In this document: one piece after another, positions 25,794 through 33,061 of the stretch
How positions within the stretch are numbered: the first letter of the stretch is position 1
How the letters are laid out: each line of letters starts with the position of its first letter
From: Treponema sp.
Lineage (GTDB): Bacteria; Spirochaetota; Spirochaetia; Treponematales; Treponemataceae
NCBI GenBank assembly: GCA_016292805.1
Contig: JAEDFM010000007.1
Span: 1 to 64,000, forward strand
Direction: 5' to 3'
DNA length: 64,000 bases
Made by a program: the position numbers and the translations under genes
The notes under the pieces: model-generated
The model's database searches: none
Told to the model about the DNA's origin: nothing
What the model saw: the letters and a program-made list of their open reading frames with translations, nothing else

Positions 25794-26225
25794 TTATGCT
25801 AAAACTTTTTCAATAATAGCTTTAGCCTGTTTCATATCAAAACCTTCAATTTCTTTAAGTTTTGGCATGATATTTTTAAGAACTCTGTCTGCTTCTGGCA
25901 TAGCTTCAATTACCTTGCGGGCTTCAGCTTCCATTTGTTCAGCACTAAGCATTTTTGGAAGAAATTCTTCCAATACTTTAAGTTCTTTTTCAAGTTCAGA
26001 AGTATCTGCATTGCCTTTTTTATATTCAGCAATTGTATTCTGAGTTTCCTGATACATCTTTAAAGCAGCCTTTTTAAAATCTGCTTCTGTTTCTGTACGA
26101 CGTTCATCAATTACAGCAACTCTTTTTACTGCATCAGCAAGCATTAATAAAACATTGGAACGAACTGGATCTTCCTTACGAATCTTAAGACGTTCCATTG
26201 TAAAAGCTTTAATTGTGTATTCCAT
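25794..26225 (-). CDS. GatB/YqeY domain protein
   Basis: The 143-residue helical protein matches YqeY: MERLKIRKEDPVRSNVLLMLADAVKR, ELKVLEEFLPKMLSAEQMEAE, and a C-terminal MKQAKAIIEKVL. YqeY resembles the tail of GatB but stands alone; its role is not settled, possibly tRNA related. It follows gltX by 10 nt in an operon, which fits a link to glutamyl-tRNA. Confidence 0.9.
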   Translation of the reverse strand: MEYTIKAFTMERLKIRKEDPVRSNVLLMLADAVKRVAVIDERRTETEADFKKAALKMYQETQNTIAEYKKGNADTSELEKELKVLEEFLPKMLSAEQMEAEARKVIEAMPEADRVLKNIMPKLKEIEGFDMKQAKAIIEKVLA

Positions 26226-26235
26226 TTACATCTCC

Positions 26236-27816
26236 TTACAAAGCAGCAATTGTTCTTTCAATTCGCTGGAGACATTTTTCTTCACCAAGAACTAAGATAG
26301 AACCAATTAATGGAGGAGAAACACGGCTTCCTGTAACTGCCATACGGATTGGCATCATAAAGTCACCAAGTTTAATTCCAAGTTCTTCAGCCTTAGCTTT
26401 GGCAAGATTTTCTGCACCTTCGTGATCCAAAGAGAAACACTGGTGAACAAAATCTTTAGCTGCTTCAAGAACTTCCTTAGTTTTTGCCAGATCAATTTTC
26501 TTAGGAATAATCTGCTCAGCAGGAGGAACAGCTGGTTCTGTAAACATAAAGTGAACCATTTCTGCAGCTTCTGTTAAGAACTTAAGTCTTTCCTGAATAA
26601 GTGGCATAAGACCAAGAAGTGTTTTCTTTACATCGGCAGAAGACATATTCATAGATGCATCAACACAAACTGGTTCGCCGTCTGGACCAAGAGCAACACC
26701 TGAGAATTCAGGACCAACATTTGGTTTTGGCTGTGGGTTTTCTGGATTGATTTCCAGCGTAGCATCGCCAGTACCTGTAATGAATGGAAGTGTCCATTTG
26801 TACAATTCCTCTGGGCTAAGCTGGCGGATGTAGTTTCCGTTGTAGTATTCAAGTTTTTTGTAATCAAAAACAGCTGGAGCTTTGTTCAAGTGTTCAAGCT
26901 TGAATGCCTTTGCAAGTTCATCCAATGTGTAGAATTCTTTTCCTTCTTCGTAAGAACAACCGAGCATAGCTACATAGTTAACAATTGCCTGTGGCAAATA
27001 ACCCCGTGCACGGAATTCGTTCAAAGAAGTAGAACCGTGGCGTTTAGAAAGCTTTTTACCGTCTGAACCGTTTACCATTGGAAGATGGCAGAATTCAGGG
27101 TGTTCCCATCCAAATGATTTGTACATCTGAACATGAAGTGGTGTTGAAGGAATCCATTCCTGAGCACGCATTACATGAGAAATCTTCATCATGTGGTCAT
27201 CTACAATGTTTGCAAGATGATATGTTGGGAAGCCGTCTGATTTAAGCAAAACTGGGTCTGGAGAAATAGCTTCGTTTTCCCATTCAATATCACCAAGGAT
27301 ATGATCGTGGAATAAAGTTTTTCCTTCCATTGGAACCTTAAGACGGATTACATAAGGTTTTCCAGCATCAAGATTAGCCTTTACTTCTTCTGGAGTAAGG
27401 TGACGGCAGTTACGGTCATAACCAGGAGCCATTTTATTTTCTGTCTGGATTTTGCGGATACGATCAAGACGTTCAGCATCACAGAAACAGTAATAAGCTT
27501 CGCCGTTTTCAATCAATTTATTTGCATATTCTTTGTAAAGTTCAAAACGTTCAGACTGAACATAAGGACCATAGTCACCGCCCTTAGAACCACCTTCATC
27601 CCAGTCAATGCCTAACCATTCCATTGTGTCATAAAGGTTCTGAACATATTTTTCGTCAAAACGAGTACGGTCTGTATCTTCAAGACGAAGAATAAATTTT
27701 CCGCCTTTTGATTTTGCGTACAAGTAATTAAATAAGGCAGTGCGAACACCACCAATGTGCTGCATTCCTGTTGGAGATGGAGCGTAACGAACACGAACTT
27801 CTTTAATATTTTCCAT
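26236..27816 (-). CDS. gltX: Glutamate-tRNA ligase
   Basis: The 526-residue class I synthetase charges tRNA-Glu and, in organisms with GatCAB, often tRNA-Gln. The HIGH motif is HIGG in YAPSPTGMQHIGGVRT, and the KMSKS motif is KLSKRHG. A Cys/His segment (YYCFCDAERL) follows the first motif. A ~55-residue insertion rich in Pro lies after PFITGTGD. I start at ATG 27816 behind AGAAGG; the frame's extra 6 codons are not needed. yqeY follows directly. Confidence 0.95.
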   Translation of the reverse strand: MENIKEVRVRYAPSPTGMQHIGGVRTALFNYLYAKSKGGKFILRLEDTDRTRFDEKYVQNLYDTMEWLGIDWDEGGSKGGDYGPYVQSERFELYKEYANKLIENGEAYYCFCDAERLDRIRKIQTENKMAPGYDRNCRHLTPEEVKANLDAGKPYVIRLKVPMEGKTLFHDHILGDIEWENEAISPDPVLLKSDGFPTYHLANIVDDHMMKISHVMRAQEWIPSTPLHVQMYKSFGWEHPEFCHLPMVNGSDGKKLSKRHGSTSLNEFRARGYLPQAIVNYVAMLGCSYEEGKEFYTLDELAKAFKLEHLNKAPAVFDYKKLEYYNGNYIRQLSPEELYKWTLPFITGTGDATLEINPENPQPKPNVGPEFSGVALGPDGEPVCVDASMNMSSADVKKTLLGLMPLIQERLKFLTEAAEMVHFMFTEPAVPPAEQIIPKKIDLAKTKEVLEAAKDFVHQCFSLDHEGAENLAKAKAEELGIKLGDFMMPIRMAVTGSRVSPPLIGSILVLGEEKCLQRIERTIAAL

Positions 27817-27882
27817 TTGTTTTCCTTCTATCATCGATATTATTGAGATATGCCACCCGTTTGAGCGCGAGTAGTAAAGTTC

Positions 27883-27911
27883 ATTCTAATGAAATGTTAT
27901 GGGTTTTACAA
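27883..27911 (-). promoter_or_regulatory. Putative promoter of gltX-yqeY
   Basis: On the minus strand TTGTAA (complement of 27906-27911), 17 nt, TAGAAT (complement of 27883-27888). The expected leader is about 60 nt. I see no T-box. Confidence 0.5.
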
Positions 27912-27924
27912 TAAAGAAATGATG

Positions 27925-28007
27925 GGAGAACTGTCCCCCTGGCTCCAGCTTTTGACCGAACCGGGTGAACTGTCCCCCTGGTTTTGGAGCCAAGGGGACA
28001 GTTCTCC
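27925..28007. repeat. Inverted pair of the dispersed repeat
   Basis: GGAGAACTGTCCCCCTGG begins at 27925 (unit to 27946), a partial copy lies at 27964-27981, and an inverted copy lies at 27986-28007. The outer units are complementary over 22 bp with one mismatch, so the set folds into a long hairpin just after the superoxide reductase stop. This arrangement resembles REP/BIME-type elements. Confidence 0.85.
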
Positions 28008-28012
28008 TGGTT

Positions 28013-28492
28013 TTAGTTATTTTTCCATAAGAAATGGATATTACAGAACGCGTATGCACCTACAATACTTTCATCATGAAGGACCATAAAATGTGCAACA
28101 GGTTCTTCAGATGGGCAAAGGAACTTCTTTTGTATTCCCTTATCTGTCATTAAAACAATCCACATTATATAGTGTTCACGGCTCATAGGATGAGGCTGTT
28201 CCCCAACAGAAACTGTAACTTTATTTCCCGACTGATGAATTACAGGAACATGCTTTTCTACAGCACCGTCCATTGTACATGGAACAAGCTCTTCCATTAC
28301 CTCACCACAGCATACAGTTGGCACCATAGTATCATGCACTACTACCAGCACCTTTCCGCACTTTTTACATCTGTAAAACTTGATTTTCCAATCCAGTTTA
28401 GCCTTCCCTTCCAGCTTTAAACTCTTTTCTTTTTCTGCACAGTAATTCGTAAAAACACAGTCTGTGCCTGTCATCAACATCATTGGATCCAT
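28013..28492 (-). CDS. Superoxide reductase (desulfoferrodoxin-type)
   Basis: The 159-residue enzyme reduces superoxide to peroxide without making oxygen, typical of anaerobes. Residues 42-62 hold the desulforedoxin-like iron site (Cys42-X2-Cys45, Cys61-Cys62). The catalytic iron ligands are visible: His81 in EKHVPV, His101 and His107 in HPMSREHY, Cys150 and His153 in CNIH. So both iron centres appear intact, with a ~38-residue N-terminal extension. I start at ATG 28492, 4 nt past the ferritin stop, behind AAGGAG. The frame reaching 28597 overlaps ferritin. The pair forms an oxygen/iron stress operon. Confidence 0.93.
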   Translation of the reverse strand: MDPMMLMTGTDCVFTNYCAEKEKSLKLEGKAKLDWKIKFYRCKKCGKVLVVVHDTMVPTVCCGEVMEELVPCTMDGAVEKHVPVIHQSGNKVTVSVGEQPHPMSREHYIMWIVLMTDKGIQKKFLCPSEEPVAHFMVLHDESIVGAYAFCNIHFLWKNN

Positions 28493-28496
28493 ACGC

Positions 28497-29018
28497 TTAC
28501 TCCTTATTCTTAATTTTTTTACACCCATGATAAACTCTCTTTCCATTTTCTCTATCCAGCAAAAGAAAATTTGTAGAATCATTTCCATACAACTCAAGGT
28601 TATGGATTTGTTTTACAGCTTCTGCTTCCTCTTTCTGCTGTTCCTGAATAAACCAGTTTAAGAACAACTGAGAGCCATAATCCCTTTCATGAACTGCCAG
28701 TTCATAAATTTTTTCAATACTTTCAGTAATGAACTGTTCCTGAGTGTAGGCTTCTTCCAAAGGTTCCTTAAAATCATGGAATTTTTTGTTTGTGGCCTGA
28801 ATATCCCTGAAATAGACTTTTGCATCGTTCATCTGCAAATAGTTGTAGAACAAAAGAGCATGATCAGTTTCTTCCCTGGACTGAATCTTGTACCATCTGG
28901 CGTATCCCTCCATTCCGTTTGACTCGTAGTAATTGGCAATAGAAAGATACATGAATGCAGACTCGTATTCCCGGTGCATCTGCTCAACCATCAATGAATT
29001 CATTTTTTCTGAAATCAT
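28497..29018 (-). CDS. Non-heme ferritin
   Basis: The 173-residue four-helix protein has ferroxidase ligands typical of FtnA: Glu in MHREYESAFMY, Glu-Glu-X2-His in REETDHA, and FIQEQQKEE. It stores iron in the cytoplasm and lowers Fenton chemistry. The C-terminal ~12 residues are basic. GGAGG precedes the ATG; a small inverted repeat (AAACC/GGTTT) spans that site. The superoxide reductase follows within 4 nt. Confidence 0.94.
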   Translation of the reverse strand: MISEKMNSLMVEQMHREYESAFMYLSIANYYESNGMEGYARWYKIQSREETDHALLFYNYLQMNDAKVYFRDIQATNKKFHDFKEPLEEAYTQEQFITESIEKIYELAVHERDYGSQLFLNWFIQEQQKEEAEAVKQIHNLELYGNDSTNFLLLDRENGKRVYHGCKKIKNKE

Positions 29019-29107
29019 ACAAACCTCCTGCAGCTGGTTTATTACCAGTAATTAGAAGGATAATGTTTTTTTGAATTGAAAAACCGTCAATTTTCGGTCA
29101 AGATAAG

Positions 29108-29764
29108 TCAGTTTTCGTTCTGTTCTTTGATAAATTCTTCAATCAGCTGCTTTTTTGTAAGATTATTGCGTTTCATTGCAGCTTTTATACGACGATAGAT
29201 TGTAGATTCTGAAAATCCATCCAACTCAATAGATTTTTGAAGATGATTCTTACTTAAGGCTTCAAGAATCTTTCTTTCATCATCATACAGGCTCAGCTTG
29301 CGTCGTTCATATTTCGTTTTTATAAGATGATTCATAATATAGAACAACCAGATACTGCGGGCTATATGAATAAAATAATGACAGAGATTTTCTTCGTTTA
29401 TGGCAAAGGCAATACTGGCTCCAAGAAAATATAAAATAAGGGCGTACCATTTTATTTTTGGTAGAATAATTATAGAAAGGAAAATTGCCAGTAAGGCAGT
29501 GTAATTGTTGTAAAGGTAAGTATCGTTAAATGCAATTATAAAAGTCATAAATACTGAATAAATAAGATTATAGACAGCAAAACCTAACCGTTGGAAAATC
29601 CATACAACAGGAACATATAAACAAGTCATGGCAATTACAGCATATGTTCCTGCATAAAAATTTTCCTGAACTCCTTTCCATATATAAAGCACACCTATCA
29701 ATACAGAAAGAAAGCTAGTCACCAAAAGAAATTCTTTTTCTTTTTTATCTTCAAATACTTTCAT
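29108..29764 (-). CDS. Membrane-anchored HTH regulator, unrecognised
   Basis: The 218-residue protein has about five closely packed membrane segments (residues ~12-140) and a basic C-terminal cytoplasmic region. That region contains ERKILEALSKNHLQKSIELDGFSESTIYRRIKAAM, a helix-turn-helix of the LuxR/GerE style. No sensor domain outside the membrane is evident. It may be a one-component regulator that senses a membrane signal and binds DNA while tethered. It lies between the ferritin operon and the antiporter. I do not recognise a named family. Confidence 0.65.
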   Translation of the reverse strand: MKVFEDKKEKEFLLVTSFLSVLIGVLYIWKGVQENFYAGTYAVIAMTCLYVPVVWIFQRLGFAVYNLIYSVFMTFIIAFNDTYLYNNYTALLAIFLSIIILPKIKWYALILYFLGASIAFAINEENLCHYFIHIARSIWLFYIMNHLIKTKYERRKLSLYDDERKILEALSKNHLQKSIELDGFSESTIYRRIKAAMKRNNLTKKQLIEEFIKEQNEN

Positions 29765-29828
29765 AAATCCAATTCTCTCCGAAATTACGTAAGAATTACA
29801 ATGCTTACCTCAATATTACCACACAACA

Positions 29829-29846
29829 GGAGAACTGTCCCCCTGG
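29829..29846 (+). repeat. Single copy of the dispersed repeat
   Basis: GGAGAACTGTCCCCCTGG lies between the antiporter terminator and the membrane regulator gene; it matches the core of the pair at 27925-28007. Confidence 0.85.
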
Positions 29847-29859
29847 TCACCTATGCCAT

Positions 29860-29887
29860 AAAAAAAAAGACTGTCCTAAGACAGCCT
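29860..29887 (-). terminator. Terminator of the antiporter gene
   Basis: On the minus strand AGGCTGTC-ttag-GACAGTCT is followed by a run of T, 22 nt after the antiporter stop. Confidence 0.85.
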
Positions 29888-29909
29888 TTCTCACAGTTTA
29901 TTCTATAAT

Positions 29910-31175
29910 TTATTCAAAAGCTTTAACTTCAGTTGGAACTGGCTCTGGAATTTTTTCATTTCCCATAAAAGCTCGTTTTAATAAAATTGGAACTAACATT
30001 GAAGATACAATAATTAACAATATTACTGCTGTAAAATATTTAGTATCAATCAAATCAGATGAAAGTCCTTTTGTTGCAACAATCAGGGCTACTTCTCCAC
30101 GAACCATCATACCAAGACCAATCTGATAGCTTTCTTTCCAGGTATAACCAAGGCACTTTGAAATTCCGCCGCAACCAATAATTTTGGAAATACATCCAAT
30201 AATTACGAACGCAACTGCAAATCCTAAAAGTTCCCATGTCATTCCAGATAAGTCTGTTTTTAAACCAATACCTGCAAAGAAAACAGGACTGAAGAACATA
30301 TATGAATTGATATCGATTTTTGATTCCATATAAGATGCATCGTGTAAACTGCAAAGAACGATTCCTGCAATGTAAGCGCCTGTAATATCTGCAATACCAA
30401 AGAATCTTTCGGCACAATAAGCAAAAATAAGAGCTACACCTAAGGCATAAATTGGAATACGATGTGAACGAGGATGTCGTTTATCGTACCAGCGGAAAAG
30501 TACATAAACAATATAACCAACAACCAAAGCACAAACAAAGAAAAGAACTGTTTTTAAGATAACGCTAAAATATCCACCTTTTCCAGATGAAACACCAAGT
30601 ACAATTGTAAGAACAATAATACCAATTACATCATCAATAATTGCAGCACTTACGATTGTTTGTCCAACCTCTGTCTTCATTTTTCCAAACTCTTTAAGAA
30701 CTGCAACTGTAATACTAACAGAAGTGGCAGTAAGGATTGTTCCAATAAATACTGATTTAAAGAAAGCTGGAGTTCCCCAGCCATCAAAGCCAAAGAAAAA
30801 GAATGACATTATTGTACCCATTATTAATGGAACAAAAACACCACAAGTTGCAATTGCTGTAGATTTAGCCCCGGACTTAATAAGTGATTTCAGATTAGTT
30901 CCAAGACCAGCAGAAAACATAATTAAAATTACGCCGATTTCGGACATGTAGGAAATAAACTGATTTGCTTCAGCATAAATTAAATTTGGCTCTACTCCAC
31001 CATAGTTGTGAAACCATGGAACAAAACGGAGTACAAGACCGGCAACAATCATTCCGGCTACTTCTGGAATACCAATTTTTCTAGCCATAATACCAAAGTA
31101 TTTGGCTACAACAATAATAAGACCAACAGCTAAGAGAACCTGTAAAATGATTTCTGTATTAGGTATAGAATTCAT
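29910..31175 (-). CDS. CPA2-type cation/proton antiporter (KefB/NhaS family)
   Basis: The 421-residue protein has 12-13 hydrophobic segments and the CPA2 fold. Typical pieces are the start GLIIVVAKYFGIMARKIGIPEVAGMIVAGL, AGLGTNLKSL, the AIIDDVIGIIVL segment with the paired Asp, and a late GMMVRGEVALIVA. It exchanges Na+ or K+ for protons across the inner membrane. No TrkA-N domain follows. I start at ATG 31175 behind GAGG; the frame to 31283 is an upstream extension without family character. A 12-bp inverted repeat covers that ribosome-binding site. Confidence 0.9.
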   Translation of the reverse strand: MNSIPNTEIILQVLLAVGLIIVVAKYFGIMARKIGIPEVAGMIVAGLVLRFVPWFHNYGGVEPNLIYAEANQFISYMSEIGVILIMFSAGLGTNLKSLIKSGAKSTAIATCGVFVPLIMGTIMSFFFFGFDGWGTPAFFKSVFIGTILTATSVSITVAVLKEFGKMKTEVGQTIVSAAIIDDVIGIIVLTIVLGVSSGKGGYFSVILKTVLFFVCALVVGYIVYVLFRWYDKRHPRSHRIPIYALGVALIFAYCAERFFGIADITGAYIAGIVLCSLHDASYMESKIDINSYMFFSPVFFAGIGLKTDLSGMTWELLGFAVAFVIIGCISKIIGCGGISKCLGYTWKESYQIGLGMMVRGEVALIVATKGLSSDLIDTKYFTAVILLIIVSSMLVPILLKRAFMGNEKIPEPVPTEVKAFE

Positions 31176-31180
31176 TATGA

Positions 31181-31223
31181 ATAAACCTCGAATGAAACAA
31201 TTATAGTCTTTTTCGAGGTTTAT
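31181..31223 (-). promoter_or_regulatory. 12-bp inverted repeat over the antiporter promoter and ribosome-binding site
   Basis: ATAAACCTCGAA (31181-31192) and TTCGAGGTTTAT (31212-31223) are perfect complements 19 nt apart. On the minus strand a promoter TTGTAT-N16-TATAAT has its -10 (31200-31205) between the arms, and the Shine-Dalgarno GAGG lies in the gene-proximal arm. It could be a repressor operator. If transcripts start further upstream, it could be a hairpin hiding the ribosome-binding site. Confidence 0.65.
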
Positions 31224-31312
31224 ACAATAGAAATATATTGAAAATATATGAAATGGGTGTAACGCAATGTAAAAACAATACATTACAGGTTGTTTTCTTA
31301 CACTGTTACTCT

Positions 31313-32422
31313 CTATTCAAACATTGCTCTCAGTTTTTTCAATTCATCTACAATCTGAATCTTCTGAGGACAGTGACCTTCACATGCGTGACACTCAACA
31401 CATTCTGCAGGATTACCACCCTTCTTAAGTTCTTCCTTGTAGTGCCATTTGAAATTATCAACTGAATAGCGGTTTGCTTCGTTTACTAATTCAAAGAAGC
31501 GAGGAATATTAATTCCCTGTGGACATCCGTCTACACAATAGCGGCACTTTGTACAAGGAATTGTGATTGTTGATTTAATAAGTTTTGTTGCCTTATCAAT
31601 GCAAGCTCTTTCTTCATCATTCAATGGAACAAAATCCTTCATATAAGATATATTATCTTTAAGCTGTTCCATATTGCTCATACCTGAAAGAACAACAAGA
31701 ACATTGTCTAAGCTGGCAGCATAACGAACAGCCCAGCTGGCAGGACTTGCTGATGGATTGTAATCTGTAAAGATTTTTTTAGCATCATCCATAATATTTG
31801 CAAGTGTACCACCCTTGATTGGTTCCATAATTGCAACCTGTTTACCGTGCTTCATACAAAGCTCATAACACTTGCGGGCCTGAACACCTTCATCTTCCCA
31901 GTCCATATAGTTAATCTGCAGCTGTACTAATTCAACTTCTGGATGTTCTGTAAGAATCTGTTCAAGCTTTTCTGCACTATCGTGGAAGCTGAAGCCAGGA
32001 TGTTTGATTTTTCCTTCAGCCTTCATTTTCTGCATCCATTCAAAACCATGATATTTCTGTGCAGATTCATAGTTTCCTGTTCCAAGGGCATGCATGAAAT
32101 AGTAATCAAAATAATCAATTTTACATTTCTGAAGCTGTTCATTAAAAATACGGTCTAAGTCTTCTTCAGATTTCAAATTCCAAACAGGCATTTTTGAAGT
32201 AACCTGGAATTTTTCTCGTGGATAACGCTTTGCAACAAGTTCTCCAAATACTTCTTCGCTGTGTCCACCATGATAAACAGCAGCTGTATCAAAATATGTA
32301 AAGCCTTCTGCCATATAGGCATCTATCATTGCTTTTGTCTGTTCTAAATCAACATTACCATAAGTCTTATCTTCGCTATAAGGAAGACGCATAAGTCCAA
32401 AACCTAATTTTTTAATTGCCAT
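31313..32422 (-). CDS. Aldo/keto reductase with ferredoxin-type 4Fe-4S tail
   Basis: The 369-residue protein has an aldo/keto reductase domain (FGLMRLPYS, GFTYFDTAAVYHGGHSEEV, FDYYFMHALG). The C-terminal ~90 residues have two cysteine clusters: CTKCRYCVDGCP near residue 298 and CVECHACEGHCP near 343. This fusion is a known group of putative oxidoreductases in anaerobes, but the substrate is unknown. AGGAG precedes the ATG. It stands alone on the minus strand. Confidence 0.9.
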   Translation of the reverse strand: MAIKKLGFGLMRLPYSEDKTYGNVDLEQTKAMIDAYMAEGFTYFDTAAVYHGGHSEEVFGELVAKRYPREKFQVTSKMPVWNLKSEEDLDRIFNEQLQKCKIDYFDYYFMHALGTGNYESAQKYHGFEWMQKMKAEGKIKHPGFSFHDSAEKLEQILTEHPEVELVQLQINYMDWEDEGVQARKCYELCMKHGKQVAIMEPIKGGTLANIMDDAKKIFTDYNPSASPASWAVRYAASLDNVLVVLSGMSNMEQLKDNISYMKDFVPLNDEERACIDKATKLIKSTITIPCTKCRYCVDGCPQGINIPRFFELVNEANRYSVDNFKWHYKEELKKGGNPAECVECHACEGHCPQKIQIVDELKKLRAMFE

Positions 32423-32523
32423 AAAAAATGCTCCTGACTATAGAGTTTACCATAATCATAACCATTCTATTGAATTAATATAATAGTAAATTGTAAAAAT
32501 TAATATTTGTAATCCGTATAAAA

Positions 32524-32970
32524 TCAGCACTTTTCCAAAAGTCCCTGGCACCCTGCCAGTACATCCAGATAAGTTCGTTGAAAATCACCTGTATACCAGG
32601 GATCTGCAACCTCGGCATTTGAGCCGGCATATTCCATCAGCAAACGGATTTTGTCATCTGGATCAGGACTCCACCTTTTATTCATATAGTAAAGATTTTC
32701 ACTATCCATACCAATCAACAAATCATATTTCTGATAATCTGCTGTAGTTATCTGGCGGGCACAATGGCGGGTAAAAGGAACTCCAACCTTCTGCAGTTGA
32801 GCCTTAGCAGGAGGATACATATCATTTCCCAGTTCCTCTGTGCTTGTTGCAGCTGATTCAATTAAAAAATCAGATTCCCGTCCAGCTTTGCAAACTAAAT
32901 CTTTCATTACAAATTCTGCCATAGCAGACCGACATATATTTCCGTGACAAATAAATAGGATTCGTTTCAT
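32524..32970 (-). CDS. Low-molecular-weight protein-tyrosine phosphatase
   Basis: The 148-residue enzyme has the P-loop CHGNICRS with Cys8 and Arg14, and the general-acid loop DPWYTGDF. It removes phosphate from tyrosine in proteins, in bacteria often linked to exopolysaccharide kinases; none is near here. I start at ATG 32970. The long frame upstream overlaps the MCP promoter and start. No Shine-Dalgarno is seen. TTGTCA-N17-TACAAT ends 8 nt before the ATG, so the mRNA is probably leaderless. Confidence 0.92.
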   Translation of the reverse strand: MKRILFICHGNICRSAMAEFVMKDLVCKAGRESDFLIESAATSTEELGNDMYPPAKAQLQKVGVPFTRHCARQITTADYQKYDLLIGMDSENLYYMNKRWSPDPDDKIRLLMEYAGSNAEVADPWYTGDFQRTYLDVLAGCQGLLEKC

Positions 32971-32978
32971 TTTATTCA

Positions 32979-33029
32979 ATTGTAAATAATTAATGTAATT
33001 TTGACAAATGAATGTTATAATTTTGTTAT
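32979..33029. promoter_or_regulatory. Divergent promoters sharing one -35 site
   Basis: TTGACAA at 33001-33007 serves both strands. Plus: TTGACA, 17 nt, TGTTAT (33024-33029) for the MCP gene. Minus: TTGTCA (complement of 33002-33007), 17 nt, TACAAT (complement of 32979-32984) for the phosphatase gene. Confidence 0.6.
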
Positions 33030-33061
33030 ATATAAAATTATGAAGCTTTACAGGAGACTTT

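Noticed and set aside
27817..27911. T-box leader before gltX
   Set aside because: No AGGGTGGNACCGCG motif or matching stems in the short leader.
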